From: JAXLYE01 sp046351595
GTDB taxonomy: Bacteria > Myxococcota_A > Polyangia > Palsa-1104 > JAEUJZ01
NCBI GenBank assembly: GCA_046351595.1
Contig: JAXLYE010000002.1
Span: 744,001 to 808,000, forward strand
Reading direction: 5' to 3'
Length of the DNA stretch: 64,000 bases
The notes under the pieces are model-generated. The model was not told where the DNA came from, did not search any database, and saw nothing but the letters and a program-made list of their open reading frames with translations. The translations under genes were made by a program, and so were the position numbers. Below, piece by piece: positions 1 through 10,061 of this stretch (its first letter is position 1; each line of letters begins with the position of its first letter).

Positions 1-9
1 GGCCAATCA

Positions 10-44
10 AAGGGGCAACAAGGGGCCAACAAGGGGCCAACAAG
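10..44. repeat. short tandem repeat AAGGGG(C)CAAC
   Basis: Three consecutive units of AAGGGGCAAC or AAGGGGCCAAC (10-19, 20-30, 31-41) followed by a partial AAG. It lies upstream of the first gene in the window. No function can be assigned. Confidence 0.6.
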
Positions 45-77
45 CTGCGCCGCGAGCGGATGCGCGGGCCAAAGCGA

Positions 78-83
78 TATGAT
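78..83 (+). promoter_or_regulatory. candidate -10 box (TATGAT) for the first gene
   Basis: TATGAT stands out in very GC-rich sequence, 63 nt before the chosen ATG at 147. No convincing -35 hexamer lies 16-18 nt upstream, so this is only a candidate. Confidence 0.3.
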
Positions 84-146
84 GGGCTCGAACCCGAGCG
101 CGCGGCCCGAGCCGGCCGGCGCGACGAAAAACTCAGAGGAGCCCCG

Positions 147-1160
147 ATGAGCAGCCTGCAGCGCGTGGTCGGCGTCGTAAAGATCTCGGTCGCGGCGTGG
201 GTCGCGATGTTCTGCCTGGGGGCGGTGGCCGCGGATCTGCTCGTGCTGCGCGGCGTGCACGGCTGCCCGCCGATGCCGCGCCAGACCGGCGCCATGCTGT
301 ACATCGCGCTGCCGCTCGGGCTGTACCTGTACGGCTGGTCGCTGCACCGCATCCTCGCGCCGCGGCTCGCGACCGAGGCGCACCGCCCGACGCTGACGGT
401 GGGTCCGATCATCGCCCAGAACCCGATGCTCAAGGCGCGTGAGTTCACGTTCTGCACCACGCACCCCTCGTACCTGCTGCTCGATCTGGTGACGCTGCTC
501 GGGGCCTGGGTGCTGGTGGCGGTGGCGCCGGACGTCGTCGGCTGCGGCAAGGTCTGGGAGTGGGCGCGCGGCCGGGCGGCGCTCGCGGTGGCGCTGTCCA
601 TCCCGGCGCTGCGGCTGCTCGGCTGGTACGTGCTGCGCCGCCGCCCGCCCGAGGGTGCCGAGCAGGGCGCCTGGCGGCCGGTGGCGATCTACCTGGGCAT
701 CCTCGTCGCGCCGCTGGTGCTCGGGGCCGGCCCTCTGTGGAAGATGTGGAGCGGCAAGCGCAAGGCGCCGGTGCTCAGCGAGTCCGCGTTCGCGGGCGGC
801 CTGGCGGCGCACGAGGAGCTTCTGGACAAGGTCGTGCGGGTGCGCGGGCGCTGCGTCGGCGAGCAGCCGGTCCGCTGTCGCTGCGGCGGGCCGCAGGGCA
901 ACGACTGCGCGCAGACCGAGGTCCTCCTCGATCTCGGAGGCGCCGGGCAGGTGCTGGTGCAGGCGCTCAGCGACCCCGAGGATCTGGCGGGCGAGGCCCG
1001 GGGCTGTGGCGGGCGCGAGTTCGAAACCTTCGGGCGGCTGCACCGCGTGCCGGAGCGCGCGCCGGCGCGGGCGGATAGTCTGACGCCTCGCTTGCCGTGT
1101 CGGGACTATGGCCCCCCGCCGGGGGCAGGCCGGGTCTTGGTGCTCACGGAGCTCCCCTAA
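147..1160 (+). CDS. polytopic membrane protein of unknown function
   Basis: I do not recognise the family. The ATG at 147 is chosen because AGAGGA lies 7 nt upstream; the frame stays open to 60 but that extension is Arg-rich and low in hydrophobicity. The 337-aa product has about four to five hydrophobic segments in its first 215 residues (for example near residues 10-35, 50-70, 115-135 and 180-200). A C-terminal domain of about 120 residues follows, with several cysteines (GRCVGE, RCRCGG, NDCAQ, RGCGG) and alternating hydrophobic residues that suggest a beta-rich or OB-like fold. The Cys pattern might support disulfides or a metal site. The next gene, in the same direction, lies 130 bp downstream beyond a hairpin. 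Confidence 0.7.
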   Translation: MSSLQRVVGVVKISVAAWVAMFCLGAVAADLLVLRGVHGCPPMPRQTGAMLYIALPLGLYLYGWSLHRILAPRLATEAHRPTLTVGPIIAQNPMLKAREFTFCTTHPSYLLLDLVTLLGAWVLVAVAPDVVGCGKVWEWARGRAALAVALSIPALRLLGWYVLRRRPPEGAEQGAWRPVAIYLGILVAPLVLGAGPLWKMWSGKRKAPVLSESAFAGGLAAHEELLDKVVRVRGRCVGEQPVRCRCGGPQGNDCAQTEVLLDLGGAGQVLVQALSDPEDLAGEARGCGGREFETFGRLHRVPERAPARADSLTPRLPCRDYGPPPGAGRVLVLTELP

Positions 1161-1175
1161 GTGCGGCTTTTTTAC

Positions 1176-1198
1176 GGGAGGAACCGTAGGTCCCTTCC
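1176..1198 (+). terminator. hairpin GGGAGGAACC-GTA-GGTCCCTTCC
   Basis: An imperfect 10-bp stem (one mismatch, one wobble) with a 3-nt loop, just after the stop of the first gene and a T6 run. Its arms resemble those of the hairpin at 3037-3066 on the other side of the porin gene. It could be a terminator or a dispersed palindrome. Confidence 0.4.
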
Positions 1199-1293
1199 TT
1201 TGTCGGGCTTCTTTGAGAACCGATTTTTGCTTGCTTGATTGACCCCCTCTTTGTTCTTCTTCGCCCACCCCGCCCGTCGGGCACCCCAAAGCC

Positions 1294-3030
1294 ATGTCTG
1301 TCTGCGAGCGCTCGCTCTGTCCTCAGGTTTCTGAACTGTCTTTGTCAGGGGCTTCGTCACGGGCCTCGTCACGGGCCTCGACGCGGGCCGGTCTGTCGCG
1401 CCGGCTGCGCCTGCCGCTGGTCGCGGTGCTGCTCGCCGGTTCGGGGCTCGCCTGGGGCCAGGCTCAGCCGGACGCCGCGGCCCCGCCGCCTTCGGCTGTT
1501 CAGGCGGCCCCGAGCGCCGCGCGCCAGGCGGATCCGGTGCCCGATCCGGTGACGAGCCCGGCAAAGGATCCGGTGCCCGACCCGGTGCCGTCCCCGCCGC
1601 CGTCGCAGGCGTCCACCGACGCCGGTGGGGCGCAGCGCGCCTCGTCGCACACCGCGTTCGGCTCGTCGGGCAGCCCGCCGCCGGCGTCGCTGACGGGCAG
1701 CGGCTTCGACTTCGGCTCGTACGGGCGCGTCGGCATCGGCTCGGACCTGCGCGGGCACAGCGGCTACGGCGTCAACGTCGTCTCGTTCGGCTCGCGCCTG
1801 GAGAAGCCGGCCTACCTCGAGCTGAACTTCTACTACGGCGGCACGCTCGGCGACGACGGCGACAAGCGCTGGCGCGTGATCTTCGTGCCCGCCTTCGCCG
1901 GCGACCTGTTCCACTACACCGGCTCGTTCTCGCAGAACTTCGCCATCCGCAACGCCTACGCCGAGGTCGAGAACCTGGGCGTGCGCGGCCTGTCGCTGTG
2001 GGCGGGCTCGCGCATGTACCGCGGCGACGACGTCTACCTCTTCGACTTCTGGCCGCTCGACAACCTCAACACCGTCGGCGGCGGCGCCAACTATGCGATC
2101 AAGAAGCGCACCAACCTCGCGGTGCACATCGGCATGAACCGCCTGGACGACCTGTACCAGGTGCAGGTGGTCAAGGTGCCGTCGCGGCGCCTGCCGTCAG
2201 ACGGCGTGATCCTCGGGCCGCAGCCGGCGACGGCGAACGTGACGGTGCTGGATCGGCAGCGGCTGGTGGCGAGCTTCAAGCTGACGCACTTTCTGCGCGA
2301 CCTGGCGCTTTTGCCCAACGGCAAGCTCGTGCTCTACGGCGAGTTCCACTACCTGCCGCGGGGCGAGCGCCAGCCCGAGATCACCGGCCTCATGCCGCAG
2401 CCGCTGCCCGAGGACTACGGCTACGTCGTCGGCGCGCAGCTCGGCGGCTGGCTGCGCTCGTTCGTGTTCGCCAACCTGTTCTTCCGCCACGCCGGCGGGC
2501 TCGGCGCCTTCGGCGACCTGGGCAAGCCGTACGGCTTCGGCTCGGACCAGCGCACCTGGGGCACGCGCGAGTACACGGTCGCGGCCTCGGCCAACTACGA
2601 GTCCCGGCACGTCGGCGTCATGGTCGGCGGCTACTTCCGCGCCTGGAGCGACGCCAACGCCAGCCGCGGCGGCGACGACACCGGCTACAAGGAGGGCGCG
2701 GCCGCGGTCCGGCCGACGGTCTACTTCGGCAAGTACTTCCACACCGCGGTCGAGCTCTCGTATCAGGTGCGGCGGCCCAACACCGTCGACCAGGACGTGG
2801 CGCGGTACCTGACGCCGATGGTGGCGCGGGCCAGCGTCATGCCGATCGTGGCGCCGCTCGGGCGCGGGACGTACTCGCGGCCGTTCCTCTACGGCATCTA
2901 CACGCTGAGCTACCTGACGGGGGACGCGCAGTACTACCTGTTCGAGCCGATGGACGTGCGCGCCGGGAAGGCGCTGGTTCATTATCTCGGGCTGGGCGTC
3001 GAGTGGTGGTTCAATAGCTCGTATCGGTGA
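1294..3030 (+). CDS. LamB/maltoporin-like outer-membrane porin
   Basis: Probable outer-membrane carbohydrate-type porin. The product (578 aa from this ATG) has an Arg-rich start, a hydrophobic signal segment (VAVLLAGSGLAWGQA, about residues 45-60), then an Ala/Pro linker with repeated PVPDPV-type motifs up to about residue 130. The beta-barrel region follows. WAGSRMYRGDDVYLFDFW (about residues 230-247) closely resembles the maltoporin signature WAGKRFYQRHDVHMIDFYY, and the protein ends in aromatic residues plus Arg (WWFNSSYR). There is no clear Shine-Dalgarno at the chosen ATG; the true start may be an internal GTG or TTG nearer the signal peptide. The Pro-rich N-terminal extension is longer than in enterobacterial LamB. 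The substrate cannot be told from sequence. Confidence 0.8.
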   Translation: MSVCERSLCPQVSELSLSGASSRASSRASTRAGLSRRLRLPLVAVLLAGSGLAWGQAQPDAAAPPPSAVQAAPSAARQADPVPDPVTSPAKDPVPDPVPSPPPSQASTDAGGAQRASSHTAFGSSGSPPPASLTGSGFDFGSYGRVGIGSDLRGHSGYGVNVVSFGSRLEKPAYLELNFYYGGTLGDDGDKRWRVIFVPAFAGDLFHYTGSFSQNFAIRNAYAEVENLGVRGLSLWAGSRMYRGDDVYLFDFWPLDNLNTVGGGANYAIKKRTNLAVHIGMNRLDDLYQVQVVKVPSRRLPSDGVILGPQPATANVTVLDRQRLVASFKLTHFLRDLALLPNGKLVLYGEFHYLPRGERQPEITGLMPQPLPEDYGYVVGAQLGGWLRSFVFANLFFRHAGGLGAFGDLGKPYGFGSDQRTWGTREYTVAASANYESRHVGVMVGGYFRAWSDANASRGGDDTGYKEGAAAVRPTVYFGKYFHTAVELSYQVRRPNTVDQDVARYLTPMVARASVMPIVAPLGRGTYSRPFLYGIYTLSYLTGDAQYYLFEPMDVRAGKALVHYLGLGVEWWFNSSYR

Positions 3031-3036
3031 GAGAGC

Positions 3037-3066
3037 AAAGGAAGGAACCTGGCGGTTCCTCCCTTT
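3037..3066 (+). terminator. strong hairpin after the porin gene
   Basis: AAAGGAAGGAACC pairs with GGTTCCTCCCTTT across a TGGC loop: a 13-bp stem with one mismatch, beginning 6 nt after the porin stop codon. No U-tract follows, so termination is inferred from position and stem strength. Confidence 0.6.
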
Positions 3067-3096
3067 GGAACCCTCTTCCCTCCTGGGAATCGAATC

Positions 3097-4752
3097 ATGA
3101 ACGCGGGTTCTGAGGCGCGGGGGCGCTGGGTGGCGGGGCTGCTGCTTGTTGTGGCGGCGGTCGTGCTGGTCTTTCACAGCCTGCGGTTCAACTTTGTTAC
3201 CGACGACGCGTTCATCTCGTTCGTGTATGCGAAGAACCTCGTCGAGCACGGGGCGCTGGTGTTCAACCTCGACGAGCGGGTCGAGGGGTACACGAACTTT
3301 CTGTGGACGCTGATCCTGGCGCTGGGGATGCGGCTGGGGGTGGCGCCGGAGCTCAGCTCACGCGCGCTCGGGACGCTGTGCGCGGCGGTGACGCTGGGGG
3401 TCGGGGCGCGGATCCTGTGTCGGCTGCGCAGCGACGGTGAGCGGCCCGCTCTGCGGCCCTGGGACGCGCTGCCAGCGCTGATCCTGTGCGGGGTGCCGGG
3501 CTACGCGTGCTGGGCCTCGGGCGGGCTGGAGACGCAGCTGTTCACGATGCTGGTCACCCTCGGCGGCGGCGCGTACCTCTTGGTGCTCGGGCGCGAGGCG
3601 CCGGTCGCGGCGGAGGCGCGGGCGCTGCGGCGGGCCGCGCTCTGCTTCGGGCTGGCGGCGCTGACGCGGCCGGAGGGCTACCTGTTCTTTGCGCTCGTGG
3701 GGCTGCACTTCCTGCTGCGGCGGCTGTGGCCGACCGCGACCGCCGGGGGACCCTTCGAGCGGCTGCGGCGGCTTTTGCCGGGGCGCGGCGAGCTCGTGGC
3801 GCTCGGCGTGTTCCTGGTGCTGACGGTGCCGCACCTTCTGTGGCGGCGCTTTTACTACGGCTACTGGGTGCCGAACACGTTCTACATCAAGGCCTCGGGC
3901 GGCAGCGCGGCCTTCCGGCAGGGCGCCTACTACCTGTTCGCGTTCAGCCGCGACCTCAAGCTGTTCGTGCTGCCGCTGCTGTGGGCCATAGGTTGCTTAC
4001 GGCCGCTGCCTCTGCCGCTGCACCGCCGCTACCTGGCCGCGGGCGGCGCCGTGTACCTTCTGACCTCGGTCTTCTTGTTATACGTGCTCAGCGTCGGCGG
4101 CGACTTCATGGGGCTGTACCGCTTCGTGCTGCCGGTGGTGCCGCTCAACGCGGTGTGCGGGGCGCTCGGGCTGTGGCGCCTCCTGCGCGGCAGGCGGCTC
4201 GCGCCGGCGGCGGTGCTGGGGCTGCTGGTCGCGCACGGCGCCAACACCTACTTCGTCGACCGCCACGCGCTGTCGTTCATCGGTGCCGACCGCGGCATCG
4301 ACACGCCGGGCTTCTTGCGCCACTACACCGCGGACCGCGCCGCCATCGGCAAGTGGCTGGGGCAGAACGTGCGGCCCGACGACTACCAGGTCGTCGGCGG
4401 CGCCGGCGCCCAGGTCTACTACGCCGGCATCCGCGCGCTCGACTCGTTCGGGCTGTCCGACGCGTACGTCGCGCACAAGGTGCCGCCGGTCTCGGTGCGC
4501 CCCGGCCACCAGAAGTTCGCGCCGCTGGAGTACGTGCTGTCGCGCAGCCCGACGATCCTCACGTACAACGTCTACCGCATCGACAGCCAGCCCTACCGAC
4601 CCTCGCCCGGCGAGGAGGCGATGTGGCGGGCGCGCGGCTTCCACTACGTCAGCGTCCAGATCCCGGGGCTGTCGAGCCCGTGGTACTCGTTCCTGAAGCG
4701 GGTCGACCGCCGCCTGGGCCCGCTGCCGCCGCTGACCGAGCAGAGCCCGTAG
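3097..4752 (+). CDS. polytopic glycosyltransferase-like membrane protein
   Basis: A 551-aa integral membrane protein of the GT-C type (related to ArnT/PMT-like and mycobacterial arabinosyltransferase-like proteins). After the first TM helix comes an acidic loop, FVTDDAFISFVYAKNLVEHG, followed by RVEGYTNFLW. This DDAFISFRYA...VEGYTNFLW signature marks a widespread family of putative polyprenyl-phosphate-sugar-dependent transferases; the paired Asp is the expected catalytic position. About ten further TM segments reach residue 380, then a soluble C-terminal domain (IGKWLGQNVRPDD, GGAGAQVYYAGIRALDSFG). It lies 66 bp after the porin in the same direction. Acceptor and donor sugar are unknown. Confidence 0.75.
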   Translation: MNAGSEARGRWVAGLLLVVAAVVLVFHSLRFNFVTDDAFISFVYAKNLVEHGALVFNLDERVEGYTNFLWTLILALGMRLGVAPELSSRALGTLCAAVTLGVGARILCRLRSDGERPALRPWDALPALILCGVPGYACWASGGLETQLFTMLVTLGGGAYLLVLGREAPVAAEARALRRAALCFGLAALTRPEGYLFFALVGLHFLLRRLWPTATAGGPFERLRRLLPGRGELVALGVFLVLTVPHLLWRRFYYGYWVPNTFYIKASGGSAAFRQGAYYLFAFSRDLKLFVLPLLWAIGCLRPLPLPLHRRYLAAGGAVYLLTSVFLLYVLSVGGDFMGLYRFVLPVVPLNAVCGALGLWRLLRGRRLAPAAVLGLLVAHGANTYFVDRHALSFIGADRGIDTPGFLRHYTADRAAIGKWLGQNVRPDDYQVVGGAGAQVYYAGIRALDSFGLSDAYVAHKVPPVSVRPGHQKFAPLEYVLSRSPTILTYNVYRIDSQPYRPSPGEEAMWRARGFHYVSVQIPGLSSPWYSFLKRVDRRLGPLPPLTEQSP

Positions 4753-4926
4753 CCTCGTCGAGCCCGGCTGTCACGCGCCCGCGTCACGCCGCTTGCCGAC
4801 GCCAGAGCGCGCTGTGTTAGGGTGCGGCCGGCGGCGCCCGGTGGCGGGCCCGAACAACGCTTATCCCGACGCTGCGAGGCGGCAAGGCCCGGCGTCGGCC
4901 ACCTCGCCACGCCCAGAGAGAGAGCC

Positions 4927-6321
4927 ATGTCGTCACACGTTGAGCGCGCGCTCGAACACTTCCGCACAAACCGCGACCAGCACATGGAGGACCTGAAGAA
5001 GCTGGTCCGCATCCCGTCGGTGTCCTTCGACGGCTTCCCGCCCGAGGAGGTGCGGCGCTCGGCCGAGGCCACGGCGCAGCTCTTGCGCGAGCGCGGCTTC
5101 GAGAACGTGCGGCTGCTCGAGCTGCCCGGCGTCCACCCCTACGTCTACGGCGACTTCTGTCACGCCCCGGGCAAGCCGACGCTGCTCCTGTACGCGCACC
5201 ACGACGTGCAGCCGGCCGGCGACGCCAGCCTGTGGAGCACGCCGCCGTTCGAGCCCGTCGAGGTCAACGGTCGCCTGTTCGGCCGCGGCTCGGCCGACGA
5301 CAAGGCCGGCATCGTCGTGCACACCGCGGCGCTCGCGAGCTACCTCGGCTCGGGCGGCACGCCGCCGCTCAACCTGAAGCTCCTGGTCGAGGGCGAGGAG
5401 GAGATCGGCTCCGGCCACCTCGACGAGTTTTTGCAGCTGCACAACGACCTTCTGCGCGCCGACGTCATGGTGCTGACCGACACCGCCAACTTCGACGTCG
5501 GCGTGCCGTCGGTGACCACCAGCCTGCGCGGCGTCTGCACGATCGACATCGAGGTGCGCACGCTCAAGCAGTCGGTGCACTCGGGCCTGTGGGGCGGCGC
5601 GCTGCCCGACGCCGGCATGGCGCTGTCGCTGGTGCTGGCGTCGCTGGTCGACGGTGATGGTCGCGTCCGCGTCCCGGGCTTCTACGACCGCGTCCGCCCG
5701 CTGACCGAGTTCGAGCGGGACAGCATCGACGCGCTGCCCTGCACCGAGGCGCAGTTCCGCGAGCAGGCGGGCCTGCTCGACGGCGTGCCGATCCTGCCGC
5801 AGGCCCAGGGCAGCCCGTTCGCGACGATCTGGCGGCAGCCCGCGCTGGCCGTCAGCGCCGTCGAGGTCAGCAGCCGCAAGGACGCGCGCAACATCATCAA
5901 CGGCAGCGCCTGGGCGCGCATCGGCGTGCGCCTGTGCCCTGACATGGATCCGCAGGAAACCGAGCGGCTGCTCGTCGAGTACATCGCCGCGCAGTCCCCG
6001 CTCGGCGCCAAGGTCACGGTGCACAGCGACGGAGCGACCAGGCCCTGGGGCTGCTCGCCCGAGCACCCGGCGTTCCAGGCGGCGTTCCGCGCCCTGGAGA
6101 AGGGCTACGGCAAGAAGGCCCTGGCGATCGGCTGCGGCGCCTCCATCCCGTTCGTCGGGCCGCTGTCGCAGCGGCTGGGCAACGTGCCGGCGCTGCTGAT
6201 CGGCGTCGAGGATCCCTACACCAACGCCCACTCCGAGAACGAGAGCCTGTGCATCGCCGACTGGGAGGGCGCGATCCGCGGCGCCATCCACCTCTACGAC
6301 GAGCTGGCGAAGAGCCTCTGA
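4927..6321 (+). CDS. M20 family metallopeptidase (dipeptidase-like)
   Basis: A 464-aa cytosolic di-zinc peptidase of the M20 family (PepV/carnosinase-like). The ATG at 4927 follows an AGAGAGAG purine stretch. Visible family motifs are LLLYAHHDVQPAG (first zinc His), GRGSADDKAG (bridging Asp), EGEEEIGSGH (general base and metal Glu), a lid dimerisation region near residues 200-330 (including SVHSGLWGGALPDAG) and the final metal His in YTNAHSENES. Length fits the family. It probably hydrolyses dipeptides or N-acyl amino acids; the exact substrate is open. It is convergent with pyrG. Confidence 0.88.
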   Translation: MSSHVERALEHFRTNRDQHMEDLKKLVRIPSVSFDGFPPEEVRRSAEATAQLLRERGFENVRLLELPGVHPYVYGDFCHAPGKPTLLLYAHHDVQPAGDASLWSTPPFEPVEVNGRLFGRGSADDKAGIVVHTAALASYLGSGGTPPLNLKLLVEGEEEIGSGHLDEFLQLHNDLLRADVMVLTDTANFDVGVPSVTTSLRGVCTIDIEVRTLKQSVHSGLWGGALPDAGMALSLVLASLVDGDGRVRVPGFYDRVRPLTEFERDSIDALPCTEAQFREQAGLLDGVPILPQAQGSPFATIWRQPALAVSAVEVSSRKDARNIINGSAWARIGVRLCPDMDPQETERLLVEYIAAQSPLGAKVTVHSDGATRPWGCSPEHPAFQAAFRALEKGYGKKALAIGCGASIPFVGPLSQRLGNVPALLIGVEDPYTNAHSENESLCIADWEGAIRGAIHLYDELAKSL

Positions 6322-6373
6322 GCGACGGGAGAACCGGCGGGCGACGTAGCCTGCTGCCGCGAGCGCGAGGCCG

Positions 6374-6392
6374 CTCGCCCGCTCGGGGCGAG
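6374..6392. terminator. GC hairpin between convergent genes
   Basis: CTCGCCC pairs perfectly with GGGCGAG over a 5-nt loop, in the 103-bp gap between the convergent M20 peptidase and pyrG genes. No T-tract is present on either side. It may serve both transcripts. Confidence 0.4.
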
Positions 6393-6424
6393 ATCCGCCT
6401 CGCGCGGGTCCGGGACGGGGCGGG

Positions 6425-8113
<1,689 letters not shown>

Positions 8114-8175
8114 CCCCAAATGCCGCGTCTGCGGCCTGGAAGTCTGGTAGCCGCTGGATCGGCCTGAGACGTGAT

Positions 8176-8217
8176 GGCCGCGCAGCGGCCGGGAACCCGG
8201 AGGCCGCCTTGGCGGCC
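8176..8217 (-). promoter_or_regulatory. tandem GC hairpins upstream of pyrG
   Basis: Two perfect small hairpins lie 63-105 nt upstream of the pyrG start: GGCCGC-GCA-GCGGCC (8176-8190) and GGCCGCC-TT-GGCGGCC (8202-8217), with GGGAACCC between them. They may be leader structures of pyrG or terminators of the kinase transcript arriving from 9945. The rest of the 290-bp gap 8114-8403 holds no recognisable gene. Confidence 0.35.
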
Positions 8218-8403
8218 GGAAACCTTCTGACCGCGCGCACTTTTGCCACACGCGCCTTTTTCCCGTCAAGCGGCGCCTGGGCCGCCTCGGGGAGCGCGGC
8301 GCTGCGGGCCCGGCTCTACATCAAAAGCGGTGAAATCCGCCAAAGCCGCGCAAACGGCAAAAGCGGCGAGCTGGGCGGAGCGGGGCGCCGGTGCGGCCCG
8401 CCG

Positions 8404-9945
8404 CTAGGCGCCCAGGTCGTCGCCCATGATCGCGAGGATGCCGCAGACGCCGACGACCTCACCGTCGCGGCGGTAGGGGGCCAGCGTCAGCCAGCCGCCG
8501 CGCGCCTCGCCCTGCGGGTTGTGCACCACCAGCGTGTGCCGGCTCGGCCGCCGCCGCGCCAGCACCAGGCGGACGTCGCGCTCGATGCGCGGGCACCACT
8601 TGCCGAGCTGAGTCGACGACAGCTTGCCCCGCAGCTCGGCCGGCGGCATGCCGAGCAGCGTGCACAGCGCGGCGTTGCCGAACAAGAGCTCGCCCGTCGG
8701 GGACGCCACGAACAGCGGCAGCGGGCAGGCGTCGACCAGCGCCTCGCACAGGTCGGCCCGCGGCGAGGCCGGGCGGCGCAGCGGATCGATGCGGCGGTCA
8801 AGCCCGAGCTCGCGCATCACCTGGCGCAGCTCGTACGCCATCTCGCCGGCGCTGCGGAAGCGCGCGGCCGGGTCCTTGGCCAGCGCCCGCAGCACCAGCC
8901 GCTCCAGGTTCGGGTCGAGCGCGCGGTCGCCGCGCAGGTCGCGCAGGCGGTGGCTCGGCGGCACCGGCTGCCGGCGCAGGTGCCCCTCGAGGATGTCCTG
9001 CAGCCGACCTTCAAAAGGCGCGTGCCCGGTCAGGCACTCGTAGAACAGCACGCCGAGCGCGTACAGATCCGAGGCCGGCGTCGGCGCCTCGGCGCGCACC
9101 CGCTCGGGCGCGAGGTACGTCGGCGTGCCCGCCACCGTCGTCGCCGCGACGATCTCGCGCGAGTCGACCTGCGGCCGGCTGGCCAGCCCGAAGTCGAGCA
9201 GCCGGACGTGGTTGCGGCGCTCGTCGCTCTCGCTCTGCCCCTGGCACAAGAACACGTTCTCGGGCTTCACGTCGCAGTGGATCACGCCCATGCCGTGCAT
9301 GAAGTGCAGCGCGTCGGCGCACTGCAGCATCATGTCGCACGCCGCCTTGGGGTCGATGGTCGACTCGCGCGTCAGGCGATCGGCCAGCGTCTCGCCGACC
9401 AGGTACTCCATGACGATGAAGGCGCCGTGCACCGGATCGACGCCGAAGTCGAACACCGCGACGATGCCCGGGTGGGTCATGGCCGCGGCCATGCGCGCCT
9501 CGCGGTAGAAGGCGTCCTGGATGTGCGGCATCTTCGCGAGATCCTGGTGGATGATCTTCAGCGCGAAGAGCTTGCCCAGGTCGCGGTGCCGCACCTTGAA
9601 GATGCGGCCCATGCCGCCCTCGCCCAGCCGGTCCTCGATGATGTAGCGGCCGCCGATGATGAAGTCGGGCGAGACCGTGCCCGGCAGGCTGCCGCTGTCG
9701 CCGCCGCGGTACTCGGCGCGCGGCACGCCCTGCGCATTGGGGCCGGTGATCTCGTGCGCGCCCGAGCGCATCGGCTCGAGCACGGCGCCCGGGATCTCGT
9801 GCGCGCCCGAGCGCATCGGCTCGAGAACAGCGCCCGGCACAGCGCCGGGCACGGCGCTCGGCACGTTGGCCGCTCCGGCACCGGTCACGGCCCCCGGCCC
9901 ACCTGGGTCCCCCCCGCGCGTGGGCGACGGATTCTGTCCGCTCAC
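8404..9945 (-). CDS. PAS-containing Ser/Thr protein kinase, probably leaderless
   Basis: A 513-aa soluble Hanks-type kinase. The first 100 residues are a low-complexity Gly/Pro/Ala-rich segment that includes two copies of a 15-residue repeat. The kinase domain runs from GRYIIEDRLGEGGMGRIFK to about residue 375, with the VAIK-type lysine in FALKII, the catalytic loop as IHCDVKPENVFL (HCD rather than HRD), the DFG in LLDFGLAS, and the APE motif in YLAPERV. A PAS-like sensor follows (about residues 390-513, FVASPTGELLFGNAALCTLLGMP). No TM segment is visible. The GTG start at 9945 is chosen because TATACT lies 6 nt upstream and no Shine-Dalgarno is present; an in-frame GTG at 9960 is the alternative. 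Confidence 0.88.
   Translation of the reverse strand: MSGQNPSPTRGGDPGGPGAVTGAGAANVPSAVPGAVPGAVLEPMRSGAHEIPGAVLEPMRSGAHEITGPNAQGVPRAEYRGGDSGSLPGTVSPDFIIGGRYIIEDRLGEGGMGRIFKVRHRDLGKLFALKIIHQDLAKMPHIQDAFYREARMAAAMTHPGIVAVFDFGVDPVHGAFIVMEYLVGETLADRLTRESTIDPKAACDMMLQCADALHFMHGMGVIHCDVKPENVFLCQGQSESDERRNHVRLLDFGLASRPQVDSREIVAATTVAGTPTYLAPERVRAEAPTPASDLYALGVLFYECLTGHAPFEGRLQDILEGHLRRQPVPPSHRLRDLRGDRALDPNLERLVLRALAKDPAARFRSAGEMAYELRQVMRELGLDRRIDPLRRPASPRADLCEALVDACPLPLFVASPTGELLFGNAALCTLLGMPPAELRGKLSSTQLGKWCPRIERDVRLVLARRRPSRHTLVVHNPQGEARGGWLTLAPYRRDGEVVGVCGILAIMGDDLGA
9748..9837 (-). repeat. 45-bp tandem duplication inside the kinase gene
   Basis: Two adjacent 45-bp units (9748-9792 and 9793-9837) that differ at only a few bases. 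Each encodes PGAVLEPMRSGAHEI in the linker before the kinase domain. The period is a multiple of three, so the frame is kept. Confidence 0.85.
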
Positions 9946-9951
9946 GATATC

Positions 9952-9957
9952 AGTATA
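9952..9957 (-). promoter_or_regulatory. TATACT -10 box abutting the kinase GTG start
   Basis: TATACT on the minus strand is separated by exactly 6 nt from the GTG at 9945, which places the expected transcription start on or next to the start codon. No Shine-Dalgarno can fit. A clear -35 was not found. Confidence 0.5.
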
Positions 9958-10061
9958 CACCGGCGCGACGCAGCGACGGTGTGACGCGGCGATGTCTCGA
10001 CATCTTGGCGCCCGGCCGCTGGAATCGGGGGGCGCAGGTAGGTGGCGGTGCGTCGGCCCGC

